From: Panorpa germanica
Taxonomy: Eukaryota; Arthropoda; Insecta; Mecoptera; Panorpidae
DNA: 64,000 nucleotides
NCBI GenBank assembly: GCA_963678705.1
Contig: OY783208.1
Coordinates: forward strand, 3,348,001-3,412,000
Reading direction: 5' to 3'
The translations under genes were made by a program, and so were the position numbers. Positions within the stretch are counted from its first letter, which is position 1; each line of letters begins with the position of its first letter. This document shows positions 34,612 through 45,792 of this stretch, piece after piece. The notes beneath the pieces are model-generated. The model worked only from the letters and a program-made list of their open reading frames with translations. It was not told the DNA's origin and did no database searches.

Positions 34612-35381
34612 TGTTGTAAAATGGTGTCGTATTGTCGTTCTAGAAGGAGATTACTCAGCTTACTAGTACATTCTGCAGGGATGCTAGTTCTGGTAGTAGA
34701 TTCTTCAGTTGACGACTTCCAACACCAATTACAGTAGTAATCGATTAACTTTCTTAAGATGATTAACAGGATTCTTGTTAAGACGGTGTATTGTTGCAAT
34801 TAGAGAATACTTGAGCGGTCTAAAGTAACCTCGTTGCGACATACGACGGTTGAACAATTAGTATCTTTTTATTACTATTAATACAAACACTTTTATTAAA
34901 ATATATCATTTATTCGTTGTAATATTATATCTGCTTACTTAATTACAATAGTATTTTATTAGATTAATAAAGATGTCAGATATAAAACAAAATGTAATTC
35001 TTTAGTGTTATAATTTGATTAATAGTTGAAACACGCTTACATGGTACACTTTGATGTTACAATTGGAGTAATTGTACGAACGAAGTTACGAATAGTAATG
35101 CTTGCACTGAGGCTCAGTTTGAAACTGACTTTCTGACTAGCGTACAGATTAATATATAATGATTTATTTCACATCACAATATGCCAATACTGGCTTACCA
35201 GCATTAAAACAATATAAATCTCCACAAACCAGAGACAATATTTACAAGCGCTAAACTTAAACAATTATTTATTACAATATTAATACTAAAATTAAAGATA
35301 ACGTAATATAATTCTTATAAAATAAATAACATTTATATTAAAAATAGAAAGGATAAGTACGACTTATGCGTACTTACAACA
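34612..35381 (-). repeat. 5' LTR of the gypsy element
   Basis: 770 bp, differing from the 3' LTR by G/A at about 35122 and at about 35348 by eye. It is followed by the AAGC duplication and the upstream flank common to the finger paralogues (AGCTGTCAAAATGTATGTTC). Confidence 0.92.
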
Positions 35382-35565
35382 AAGCTGTCAAAATGTATGT
35401 TCAGTTGCTGACGAGACAATAGACTGGATTTACACCTATTGTTTTAAAGCCTAAAAATAACTTTCTTTTATAAAGTGAACAATAATAGAACCAAAAATCC
35501 GCAATAAGCATTTCTCTTTTATTTTCCCTTTATCCTTTCTACCAGTCCTCTTCCACTTACTCTTA

Positions 35566-36351
35566 GGCCCCCCGCACACGAGGCGACTGTTGCAATCCTT
35601 AGCCGCGAATCTACCGGAAACGAATATGATTACAACTCTTGTTAGTGAGAGATCGAACGTGAGATAAAGCACAAGAATGGCACACGAGTCGGCTGATTGC
35701 AAACTAAACGCGAGCACGAGCCGTGTATCGTGCCTCTATAGAATTTTTAACAATAGCAAAACAGGGGATTCTGTTGTGTTATATTTGATTGTATGTATGT
35801 ATTTAAATACTTTTCAATGGTATTCGTAATCATCTCTGTTGATGATGTCATCATGAAACCAACAATGCCCTGGACCCTACAAACAATTTGCTGTATCTTA
35901 GCAATCTCGTATCAGAGAGCGGTTAGACAGTAGTCAAACAGCGTTCAGGAGAACATATGTTAGTACTGTGGTAGTAGCACGACTTGCACCTCGGCAAACC
36001 TCGTTTGGAAAGTATTAGGAAGGCCGTCAGAGGGGGTACGGAGCGTTCCGGTCGATGCAGACATGCTGTTTAAAGCTTCATGTAATGTCTCACTAATGTC
36101 TAATAGGATTCCGATCACCATTTAGAGTGATACGATTCGCATCTAAAATGGTTTGTAGGGGCCCGAGAAATCTAGTCGCTGAATATATGCTCAAAACCAG
36201 TTTAAAATCAGTTTAGTTACGTTCGTGCCGTGTGTTTTATCTCACTCGTAAACACGTTCGTTCTTTTACTAACAGCACAGTTGTAATGACATTCGGTTCG
36301 GGCAGATTCGAGGCTAAGGTTTGCAACCAGCCGCATCGTGTGCGGAGGGCC
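35566..36351. mobile_element. PIF/Harbinger-type MITE, second family (786 bp)
   Basis: Inverted ends GGCCCCCCGCACACGAGGCG and CGCATCGTGTGCGGAGGGCC, flanked by TTA at 35563-35565 and 36352-36354. The inverted similarity extends inward for well over 100 bp (TTGCAATCCTTAGCCGCGAA against its partner). A partial copy lies at 51840-51972. No transposase. Confidence 0.85.
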
Positions 36352-36590
36352 TTATTGTGTTCTGACTTATTCACTTCTACATCCCCCCCCATCAAAGTTT
36401 GACAGATCATTGAAAAGGTTCAATCGAAAGTTCAAAGGTTCATCGTATACAAATGTATTTGCAGCTAATTCAGTTAATATTTTAAGAAAAGTATATGGTT
36501 ATATATACATGTATTTATACTGTAAATGAATACATTTTATGAGATTTAATTAGATACTTCTTAATTTCGAAGGTAACTAACACAAACTAT

Positions 36591-37013
36591 GGTAATTATT
36601 CGATATAGCTACACCTTTTGTTTTGAATCCTGTAAAAAAACTATTGCACTTTCGTATATTTTATGATGCTTTCATTATAGTGAAAACATGTACAAATCAC
36701 ACGTAATATACCTTATACAATTTTTTTATTAAAAAATACACAGAATTTATTTTTAAAGTTGACCAATAAATGTGAAATATGACGCCATTTTTACTTATAT
36801 ATGGAACATTGTCATTTTATTTCTAACCTCAAATTTGAAAAGTTAACTTTAACCATTAATGTTATCTATTCCTAAATAAAAAATGATATAATGCATATTA
36901 CGTAAGATTTGTACATGTTTTTAGCATACAATAAACGCCATAAAACATACAAAAATGCAGTAGTTTTTTAATGATATTCAAAACAAAAGATGTAGCTATA
37001 TCGAATAATTACC
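36591..37013. mobile_element. Family G MITE, complete
   Basis: GGTAATTATTCGATATAGCT at the left and AGCTATATCGAATAATTACC at the right, 423 bp, upstream of the finger gene at 37626. Confidence 0.9.
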
Positions 37014-37189
37014 TTATACTGTACTGTACTTTGAGAGTAATTAACAGAAACTTCTATACTGGCTTGAATTATGTCTTTCACATCAACTTTATTAATTTTC
37101 TTTATTTGTATGATAATTTTTTAGTTTTTAGTTGTTTTAATTCTTACAAAACAAAAACTATTGCATCAACTTTCAAAACTTATTAGCAC

Positions 37190-37485
37190 TGCTATTTCAT
37201 TTTCGTATATTTTATAGCATTTGCTCAATACTTAAAACACATTAAAGCATTTTTTTATTAGAAAATAGATAATATTTATTGTTAAAGTTGACAATAAATG
37301 TGAAATATGACGCCTCTTATATGTGGGACAATGTCATATTCTAACTTCAAATTTGAAATATCATTTTTCACTATGAATATTGTCTATTTATTAATTAAAA
37401 GTCGAATAATTACTATTACATAGTAATTTGTGCATTTGTAGTTTTTTTTTACCAATTTCAGTAGCTAAACTAAATAATTACCCAA
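37190..37485. mobile_element. Family G MITE, old degenerate copy
   Basis: Internal family G motifs (TTCGTATATTTTATAGC, AATGTGAAATATGACGCC, GACAATGTCATATTCTAAC) in order, ending AAACTAAATAATTACC. The left tip is lost. It lies about 140 bp upstream of the finger gene ATG. Confidence 0.65.
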
Positions 37486-37625
37486 TAATTTATTGCAAAG
37501 AAGTTTTTACATCAATAAAACTTAACCAAACTATTATCTATTACTTTTTCACGTTGCTCGTATATTTTGTAATAATGATAACTTTCTTTTTTACTTTTTG
37601 GAAACTCTGAAATTATTGTAACATA

Positions 37626-38903
37626 ATGGATGGTAACAAATCTCTGAATGAACCAAAAGAAGCAGTAAAAGTAAACGAATACATTATAGAAATAAGAGAG
37701 GATGAAATAAAACCAGAAATTAAAGAAGGGCCAGGGTCAGAAGAAGCTGCAATTGATTTAGAAGCCCCTTTAAATAGCGACCAACAAAGAGATATTAATA
37801 CGAAACCTTGTATGTGTCAAGTGTGTAATAAATCGTTTGAAAATGAAGCGCAAAGAAAAAAACATTTGGGATTACATTCAGCAACAAAAATGCATTTCTG
37901 TAACGAGTGTAATAAATCTTTTGACTGCTCATCCCATTTAAAACGACATACAAACATACATTTAGGTTTAAAGCCATTTTCTTGTAACGAATGTGGTAAA
38001 AAGTTTTCTCAAGTATCTACCTTAAAACAACATAATCAAAACATACATTTAGGTATGAAACCATTTTCTTGCGATGAATGCAATAAAACGTTTAGCCAAT
38101 CTACAGAATTAAAAAATCACAAAAATTCACATTTAGGTTTAAAACCATTTACGTGTGACACATGTAATAAAAGTTTTAGTCAATTATGGTATTTAAAAAG
38201 ACATCAAAATAAACATTTAGCTGTAAAACTGCCTTGCGATGAATGTGGTAAAACATTTAGCCAATTAAGTTATTTAAAACGGCACAAAGATACACATTCA
38301 AGTTCAAACCCATTTTCTTGCGATGAATGTGGTAAAAGTTTCAGTCTACCATCTACGTTGAAACAACATCAAGCTTGTCATTTAACTATAAAGCCATTTG
38401 CTTGCGATAAATGTGATAAAACGTTTGGCCAAGCGTCGCGATTAAAACAGCATCTAAACACGCATTTAGGTATAAAACTATATTCGTGCAACGATTGTGA
38501 AAAAACGTTCACTCAAGCGTCTTCATTAAAGCAACATAAGAACACACATTTAGGTATAAAACCATTTTCTTGCGATGAATGTAGTAAAATGTTTAGCCGT
38601 TCATCGCATTTAAAAGAACATAAAAACACACATTTAGGTTTGAAACCATTTTGTTGCAATGAATGTAATAAAACATTTAGTAGTTCAGCTCATTTAAAAC
38701 AACATATAAGCACACATTTAATTGAGAAGCTATTTTCTTGTGAACAATGTAATAAGACGTTTAGTCGTTTATCACGTTTAAAACAGCATAAGAACACACA
38801 TTTAGGTTTAAAACCATTTTCTTGCACTCTGTGTACGAAATCTTTCTCACAAGCTATTTCTTTAAAGAAACATCAGAAAACTCATACAGATTCAATTGTT
38901 TAG
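37626..38903 (+). CDS. C2H2 zinc-finger protein, 13 fingers
   Basis: 425 residues, one exon, ATG at 37626 (MDGNKSLNEPKEAVKVN). The first 57 residues are acidic with repeated KPEIKEGP-like motifs. Thirteen fingers of the C-x2-C-x12-H-x3-H type follow from residue 59; the third has H-x4-H and the linker before the sixth is one residue short (LAVKLP). Linkers are mostly LGLKPF or LGIKPF, where most C2H2 proteins have TGEKPF. No ZAD, BTB, KRAB or SCAN domain is visible. The protein should be a nuclear DNA-binding regulator of unknown target. AATAAA at 38954 could serve as its poly(A) signal. Two family G MITEs lie upstream. It is on the opposite strand to most of the cluster. Confidence 0.92.
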   Translation: MDGNKSLNEPKEAVKVNEYIIEIREDEIKPEIKEGPGSEEAAIDLEAPLNSDQQRDINTKPCMCQVCNKSFENEAQRKKHLGLHSATKMHFCNECNKSFDCSSHLKRHTNIHLGLKPFSCNECGKKFSQVSTLKQHNQNIHLGMKPFSCDECNKTFSQSTELKNHKNSHLGLKPFTCDTCNKSFSQLWYLKRHQNKHLAVKLPCDECGKTFSQLSYLKRHKDTHSSSNPFSCDECGKSFSLPSTLKQHQACHLTIKPFACDKCDKTFGQASRLKQHLNTHLGIKLYSCNDCEKTFTQASSLKQHKNTHLGIKPFSCDECSKMFSRSSHLKEHKNTHLGLKPFCCNECNKTFSSSAHLKQHISTHLIEKLFSCEQCNKTFSRLSRLKQHKNTHLGLKPFSCTLCTKSFSQAISLKKHQKTHTDSIV

Positions 38904-38953
38904 ATTTGTCTAGACGGTTGTAAAACGGAAGTGTCAGTTTTTAACTTAATTAT

Positions 38954-38959
38954 AATAAA
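38954..38959 (+). terminator. Poly(A) signal of the finger gene at 37626
   Basis: AATAAA 51 bp after the stop codon; no closer canonical hexamer. Confidence 0.5.
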
Positions 38960-39572
38960 TATAACAAGCCAATGAATTTTGAGCAAATTCTTTCACCCCT
39001 TCTACATTTTATATGCAATATATTCTTTTAATATTATTTTATAACCAATAAAATTTAAGGAAACTACAAAATATGTGTTTTCTTACCTTTAACCCTTGAA
39101 TTTAGTTGTCTATTATCTTTTGTAATTCTTCCAGATAGTAACTGAATGGGGGCTCCAACCAACCTTTTGACATTGGGAAAACAGTAAAATTACTGACTAT
39201 ATTAAATATTTCTTGACATACCTTCATTTCTTCTTTTGAAAGAGGAGGATCAGTTTTGATATTTTAGATTGTTTTAACATGGATCAATAAATCGTAGTGA
39301 TTGTATAAACTCCTCAATATTTAAGGTGGTTAAAGATATGTTAATTTACAATTAATTCTTACAGATTAAGTTCATTTATTGATATTTTCTATTTTTGTAA
39401 ACTATAGTGGAATAAATATAATATTCTTTTTAGTTATTGTATATTTTTTTTAATAGGTTCTAGCAATCTTCTATCATCTTTAAATAATAAAATTTTAATT
39501 AGCTATAATATCTGTAAAGATTTAAAATATTGATTAATAAAACAATTGTACATAAGTGTTATAATTGTACAA
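38960..39572. other. Intergenic, no gene seen
   Basis: AT-rich, no exon or recognisable repeat, up to the boundary of the duplicated segment. Confidence 0.45.
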
Positions 39573-40159
39573 TAAGTAAATTAATCAATAAAAGTATTGG
39601 AAATAAGAGAATTGCTCTGGGAAGACAAATTAGATTGCTGCCATAGTTATTATAAAATTTGTACCATAAAAGGATAGTGTGGATATCAAGAAAAAGAAAG
39701 TTAATTACTTTAATAAAATAAATATATTTCAATCCATTCTTTTTTTCTTAATTATGATTTCTAATTGAGCTTGTAAATTCTCGTAGTTAATATTTAAATA
39801 CATATATTAATATACTTATATAGAATACAAACGCATTATCATATATCTTAACTTTAATATTATTAATTTTTTGTTATACTTTGTAAATAAATCTTTATAT
39901 GCATAACGATTAGACTTTTTAAATTAAAAGAATAATTTTTTTATATGGATATTGATACATACAATATGTTTTGGTCGTATAACCGGACTACAATGCGTGA
40001 CGTCATAAATTCGTTGTTAGGCCTTGGATCTAGGTGGTGTTGGCTAGGTAGGTATTTTACTCAGTGTGCGGATACATTATTCAGTGTGACTGAAGGGCAG
40101 GTCCTTTTCGTTAATGGAAACGTTTAAAATGGGACTTAATCCCTTGAAAAATCCCCGTA

Positions 40160-40270
40160 CTGATTTGTACATGTTTTGACTATATTAAAAGCAGCATAAA
40201 ATACACAAACGTGCATTAGCTTTTTTATAAGATACAAAACAAAAGGTGTTGCTATATCGAATAATTAATA
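40160..40270. mobile_element. Family G MITE, right half only
   Basis: From GTACTGATTTGTACATG to GCTATATCGAATAATTA. The left half is replaced by other sequence; the same truncation occurs at 62150-62258, so it predates the duplication. Confidence 0.8.
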
Positions 40271-40409
40271 AGTTTTGTTCATCTAAAGAAAAATCATTAA
40301 TCTTTTTACATCGACTTCGTTTTTATTTGGCTAAGGATGTAAAACAAATGTAAATGTAAATTAAAATTTGGTTACGAAATGTAAACACGCGAAAACACAC
40401 CTAAATACT

Positions 40410-41789
40410 TTAAAGTAAATGAGTTTTCTGATGTTTCTTGAGATTACCAGCTTGTGCGAAAGATTTATTACATTCGGTACAAGAAAACGGTATTAAACCT
40501 AAATGTGTAGTCTTATGTTGTTTTAATTGCGAGGATTGACTAAACGTTTTATTACATTCATCGCAAGAAAATGGCCTTAAACCTAAATGTGTGTTTTTAT
40601 GTCGTTTTAAATAAATTGAATGGCTAAACGTTTTAGTACATTCATCGCAAGCAAATGGTTTTAAATCTAAATGAGTACTTTTATGTAATTTTAAAGTAGA
40701 TGACTGACTAAACGTTTTATGACATTCGTTGCAAGAAAATGGTTTTACACTTAAATGTGTAATTTTATGTTTTTTTAAAGAATATGACCTGCTATATGTT
40801 TTGTTACATTCGTCACAAGAAAATGGTTTCAAATCTAAATGAGTGTTTCTATGGTCTTTTAAATCTGATAATCGACTGAATGTTTTACTACATTCATCGC
40901 AAGAAAATGGCTTAGAAGTTAAATGTGTGTTTTTATGATGTTTCAAAGTCGATAATTGGCTAAACGTTTTACCACATTCCTCGCAAGAAAATGGTTTTAA
41001 AGTTAAATGTGAGTTTTGATGTTGTTTTAAATGTGATAAATAAATAAATGTTTTGCTACATTCGTTGCAAGAAAGAGGTTTTAAACTTATATGTGTATTT
41101 TTGTGTTGTTTTAAAGTTGTTGAACGACTGAACGTTTTACCGCATTCCTCGCAAGAAAATGGTTTCAAACTTAAGTGTATGTTTTTATGTTGCTTCAAAT
41201 GTGATAAATAACTAAATGATTTATTACAATCGTTGCAAGCAAATGGTCTTAAAACTAAATGTGTTTGTTTATGTTGTTTTAAAGTAAATGAAGTGGCAAA
41301 TCTTTTATTACATTCCTCGCAAGATAATGATGTTAACCGTAAGTGATCCTTTTTATGCTGTTTTAATTTTAATCGACTGTCAAACGTTTCATTACACTCA
41401 TTACAAGAATGTAATTTCTTCACGGAATGAACTGACCAGTGTTTCAGGATTTCAGTCTTATTTTCAAACGATTTGTTACATACTTCACAGATATAAGTTT
41501 GCAAAGCTTCAGTTTGTATTTGTTCACTATTCAGTGGCTCGACGATTTTCTCAACTCGAACTTCGAACTCAATAATGAAGTTATTGTCCTGTGGTAAAAT
41601 TGCAGCTTCCTCTGAACTATCGTCTGGTTCTTCTTTACTTTCGATTTTAATTTTATCACTTAATGGTGCTTCGTTGATAACTTGGTTGTTTTATAATTGA
41701 ACACCTTCGTTTACATTTGCTGTTTCTAGTGGCTCATTACGCTCAACATTCATTTCTACTTTTATTTGTTCAGTTTTACAATCCTCCAT
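40410..41789 (-). pseudogene. C2H2 zinc-finger gene, 13 fingers, stop at codon 33
   Basis: The frame opens at the ATG at 41789 (MEDCKTEQIKVEMN) and runs in one phase to 40410, but codon 33 (41691-41693) is TAA where the paralogues have GAA in GVQLENNQV, a one-base change. All 13 fingers downstream are intact with regular linkers (LSLKPF, LGLRPF), so the stop looks recent. Without an internal start it would produce only a 32-residue peptide. No good ATG lies between the stop and the first finger, so a functional shortened protein is doubtful. The closest paralogue, 62401-63684, is intact and has one finger fewer. The N-terminal part carries IKIESKEEP. Confidence 0.87.
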
Positions 41790-42106
41790 TATAGATAGGT
41801 AGTACACCGATGTTAGAATATACTAAAAACAAACGAATAAATGAGGTTAAATTGATTAACTAGAGACTTACATAATAAAATTACTTACTAAATTAGATAA
41901 GCATTTAATAATTTATGTTTTTCACTAAAAAGAACATGAAATAACAAATTAAATTCTACAAATGTATTTATAATGAAAAATAATATACAAAATAGTTTAT
42001 GTATTTATTTACACTTTTCTCAAATATTTGTTATTGCTTTTATTCGTAAAATATTAACAAAATAAGATGCAAATAAAATTAATTCTGTAGAATTTAGACT
42101 CAACCT

Positions 42107-42372
42107 TTTTAATGAGCTGTCAAAATGAATGTTCAGTTGCTGACGAGGGACAATAGACTGGATTTACACCTATTGTTTTAAAGCCTAAAAGTACTTATCA
42201 AATAATAGGACCTTAGCGTCCTAAATAGGGGTCACGACTTACAAATCATAAAGGAAATATATATACATAAAGGATATATATTATAAGGACTTATTGAACA
42301 CTTAACACAAAATATTAAACTATAATCACAGATTCAAACCTGAATCGATTCTGATTGTCTCAGATTCCAACC
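42107..42372. other. Upstream flank shared by finger paralogues
   Basis: 42117-42250 (GAGCTGTCAAAATGAATGTT and GGGGTCACGACTTACAAATC) also occurs at 35386-35460 and 60390-60520. It gives the unoccupied version of the gypsy insertion site. Confidence 0.7.
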
Positions 42373-43241
42373 AATGTGCTTGTGAACCATATCCTTTATT
42401 TCTATAAAACTGTGCAATATATTGATAAAGTTGGCCAACAGGACCTCAAATGTCTTAATATTCTTTAATAACTCGCTATATTTTAGGAGATATTAACAAT
42501 TAAAATAATCATTTTTTCCCTTTTATTATTATCGGCAGAATATTCCAAGCCATGTAACGTCATGACCTTTAAGTAGCCATCTCTTTTATACAACAGATAT
42601 TAGATATTTACGTGTTCAATGGGCTGGTGTACTCATTTTTTAGTGTTCGATTTTTTCAATTGTTGATTAAAATTGATGTTAATAAATGTGTATTGGCGTA
42701 TCTATTTTATTAAATATCTAAATGTTGACGGAGATATAGCAATTAAAAATTTGAATTGTAGTTTTAGCGCTAGAAATGGTCAGCCATATTTGCATGACGT
42801 GCAATGCATTTTAACGTCAGTTATTTGTTGAGTAGGTCAGTGCTTTGTACCTGTTGGTAGTCAAATAATCAAATCAAAGAATAATAGGTTTTTATTTTAT
42901 TTAACCTTGCTAAGGCAGACATAATATTGGAACTTTATTGTTCCTTGAAATAGCTGTAAATAATATTTGATATTTTGATATATAAATACATATAGCAGAG
43001 ATTTATGAGCTGTAAGGTTGGTAGCCTTACACAAGGATTGTGATGTCACATACACTTGGAATGTGTACAACGTTGAAACCCTTTAATAATTAAAGAGACA
43101 AAATGACTTTTTTAATTGTTAATATCTCTTAACATATGAGGAGTTATTAACAAATAATTGAACATTTGAGGTTCTAGTAACGAACTTTATCAATATGTAG
43201 TACACTTTTATAGAAATTAAGACATAGGACACAAGCCCATT
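42373..43241. mobile_element. Composite family A element, copy 2
   Basis: The left tip AATGTGCTTGTGAACCATAT is a decayed form of the family end; the inverted subfamily half is followed by a + family A copy from about 42617 ending GGACACAAGCCCATT. Same architecture as 26537-27411 and 56578-57466. Confidence 0.85.
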
Positions 43242-43792
43242 ATTACCCAGTAAACAATTTGGTGAAGTGTCCTATTTGGTGAAGTTCGAGTCACTCGTAC
43301 AATTCTATTCTAACGCTTTACAAGTTCTCTACCTGTCACAGATTTTGTGTTAGTTTTTCATAATAATATTCTTTCTTTTTCCAACATCATTCATTAAGTA
43401 TTTCTGTTTCTTTCCCACATGGGTATATTTTTATTATCCGGTCATAAATCATAAACATACTCCGCTTTTAATTCAGCAGTGAACCGTCGTTGCAATGTCT
43501 GTAGCTCATAAAAAGGACCTTTCCTTTGAACGACTGAATAGAAAACGAACACGTTCCAGACAAAAAATTCATGATACGTAATAGAAATTAAGTAGAATTT
43601 ACTCCAAAATGTTTACTGGGTAATTATACTTTTGTAAAATCTATTACAATTTTGTTGTATTATAGTTTCGATTAAATTTAATTGACTATATAAATAATAT
43701 ATCATAGTCCAGTACAGCATTTATGAAAGTACTGGCGTATTGTATATTTGAGATATATGGTAGCAAACTTTATCAATATACAGAAAATTATA
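43242..43792. other. Intergenic, no gene seen
   Basis: No exon, RNA gene or known repeat recognised. Confidence 0.4.
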
Positions 43793-45088
43793 TTATTTAT
43801 TAGTAAAGACGCAAACCAAATATCAGTGTTACTTGAGTTGCATATCTATCAGGCGTTTAAATTTACGAATATAATTCAGTCCTCATTTTTTAGTGGTCGA
43901 CTTTTCAATTGTTGATTGAAATTGATGTTAATAAATGTGTATTGGCGTGTCTATTTTAGTAAATATGTAAATGGTAACGGAGATATAGCAATTAAAAGTT
44001 TGAATTGTAGTTTTAGCGCTAGAAATGGTCAACCATATTTGTATGACGTGAAATGCATTTTAACGTCAGTTATTTGTTGAGTAGGTCAATGCTGTGGTAA
44101 TGTTTTGTAGTTGTTTGTAGTCGAAATAATCAAGTCAAGTCAAAGAATAATAAGTTTTTATTTTATTTAACCCTGTTACGGCAGACAAAATATTGAAACT
44201 TTATTGTTCCTTGAAATAGCTGTAAATTATATTTAATATTTTGATATATAAATACATATAGCAGAGCATTATGAGCTGTAAAGTCAGCAGCGATTGTGAT
44301 GTCACATGCAGTTTGGAATGTGTACAACGTTGAATCCCTTTAATAATTAAAGAGACAAAATGACTTTTTTAATTGTTAATATCTCCTAACATATAAAGAG
44401 CTCTAGTAACCCACTTTATCAATATATAGTGAATTGGAATATTTAATAGTAAAGACGCAAACCAAATATCAGTGTTACTTGAGTTGCATATCTATCCGGC
44501 GTTTAAATTTACGAATATAATGGGCTTGTGTCCTCATTTGTTAGTGTTCGACTTTTCAATTGTTGATTGAAATTGATGTTAATAAATGTGTATTGGTGTG
44601 TCTATTTTATTAAATATCTAAATGTTGACGGAGATATAGCAATTAAAAGTTTTAATTGTAGTTTTAACGATAGAAATGGTCGGCCATATTTGTAGGACGT
44701 GAAATGCATTTTAACGTCCGTTATTTGTTGAGTAGGTCGGTGCTGTGGTAATGTTTTGTAGCTGTTGGTAGTCGAATAATCAAGTAAAATCAAAGAATAA
44801 TAGGTTTCTATTTTATTTAGCCCTGTTACGGCAGACATAATATTGAAATTTTATTGTTCCTTGAAATAGCTGTAAATAATATTTGATATTTTGATATATA
44901 AATACATATAGCAGAGATTTATGAGCTGTAAGGTTGGCACCGGTTGTGATGTCACATGCATTTGGAATGTGTACAACGTTGAATCCCTTTAATAATTAAA
45001 GAGACACAATGACTTTTTTAATTGTTAATATCTCTTAACATATAAGGAGTTATTAACAAATAATTGGACATTTGAGGTTCTAGTAACC
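43793..45088 (+). repeat. Tandem duplication, unit about 648 bp, each unit with a family A MITE
   Basis: The flank GTAAAGACGCAAACCAAATA appears near 43804 and again near 44452, followed each time by about 75 bp of the same flank and a family A copy in + orientation. The first MITE has a damaged left tip and lacks its right end; the second is complete. Spacing indicates an unequal-exchange duplication of flank plus MITE. Confidence 0.8.
43880..44430 (+). mobile_element. Family A MITE in the first tandem unit
   Basis: Starts with the remnant TTCAGTCCTCATTTTTTAG and stops at CCACTTTATCAATATATAG without the terminal repeat. Confidence 0.8.
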
Positions 45089-45147
45089 CACTTTATCAAT
45101 ATATAGTACACTTTTATAGAAATTAAGACATAGGACACAAGCCCATT
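44519..45147 (+). mobile_element. Family A MITE, full length (629 bp)
   Basis: AATGGGCTTGTGTCCTCATT at the left, GGACACAAGCCCATT at the right, the same length as the copy at 23401-24029 and a good reference copy. Confidence 0.92.
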
Positions 45148-45296
45148 TCAGCAAATGTTAACGTCGGTACATTATCGCGAAATCACTAAATGTTAATATC
45201 TAATAATTAATATTAAGTTTCAATTTGTATTTTATTATATTTATTGTTTTTGCTGCTAGACATAACATTGTTTTACATTCATTTTACCAGTTCATT
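45148..45296. repeat. Flank duplicated at 57467-57615
   Basis: TCAGCAAATGTTAACGTCGG and the following 130 bp match 57467-57615 closely, up to the CCAGTTCATT where the retrotransposon fragment is inserted in this copy only. Confidence 0.85.
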
Positions 45297-45754
45297 CTTC
45301 TTTAAGAGCGTAACAACCTATTGCAGGTCTTAGCTGCCTCAACAGCACGCTTCTTCCAACTCAATCGGTCCAAAGCAACTCTTTGACAGTTTTTTACTTT
45401 CAAATTGTTGATGTCCTCTACTGTGCCGTCCAGCCATCTTGTTGGTGGTCGTCTTCGGGTACGGGATCCCGTAGGCTTGTTAAAGGTGTATAATCTAGTA
45501 ACATTGTCTTTAGGGGATCTCCAGACGTGGCCGAGCCATCTCAGCCTGTTGCTTCGGATGACCTGTGTAACTTGAGGTTGTTTATAAAGTCCATAAAATT
45601 CAAAATTATATCTGGTTCGCCAGCACCCTTGTTCTTTAGGAGGCCCGAATATAGTTCTTAATACTTTTCTTTCAAAAGTTTCCAGAGCTCGCTGGGTGTC
45701 TAGGTTTAAAGTCCAGGTTTCGCTAGCATACAGCAGCACTGGCAGTGTCTTGTT
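45297..45754 (-). mobile_element. 5'-truncated non-LTR retrotransposon insertion (458 bp)
   Basis: Only the C-terminal end of a reverse-transcriptase ORF is present, encoding LYASETWTLN, FERKVLRTIFGPP and RLRWLGHVWRSPKDN, motifs of LINE ORF ends of the CR1/RTE-like type, with a stop near 45302. The 10-bp direct repeat CCAGTTCATT flanks it (45287-45296 and 45755-45764), and the paralogous segment near 57610 shows the same site without the insert. No poly(A) tail is seen. The piece is dead. Confidence 0.88.
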
Positions 45755-45792
45755 CCAGTTCATTGCATTTATTAAATTTAACTAACATGAAA

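Larger units (their letters stand above)
29744..35381 (-). mobile_element. Young Ty3/gypsy LTR retrotransposon, pol-deleted (5638 bp)
   Basis: Two 770-bp LTRs (29744-30513 and 34612-35381) with TG...CA ends differ at about two bases. The flanks carry the 4-bp target-site duplication AAGC (29740-29743 and 35382-35385), and the uninterrupted flank is seen in the paralogous region at about 42105-42130. The internal region on the - strand holds, in order, a primer-binding site, a minisatellite leader, a gag-protease-RT frame with an in-frame stop, and a polypurine tract. Most of reverse transcriptase, RNase H and integrase are missing. It probably moved using proteins from a complete relative. 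Confidence 0.92.
39573..42106 (-). repeat. Segmental duplication, copy 1 (partner 61521-64000)
   Basis: Starts at AAGTAAATTAATCAATAAAA. It contains downstream flank, a half family G MITE, a whole finger gene and its upstream flank. It aligns with 61521-64000 throughout with small indels (offset 21948 at the start, 21895 at the gene's ATG). The partner runs off the right edge. Confidence 0.9.

Noticed and set aside
39945..40127. 60-codon open frame (MDIDTYNMFWSYN...)
   Set aside because: It is broken in the duplicated copy at 61939-62120, has no recognisable domain, and lies in duplicated flank.
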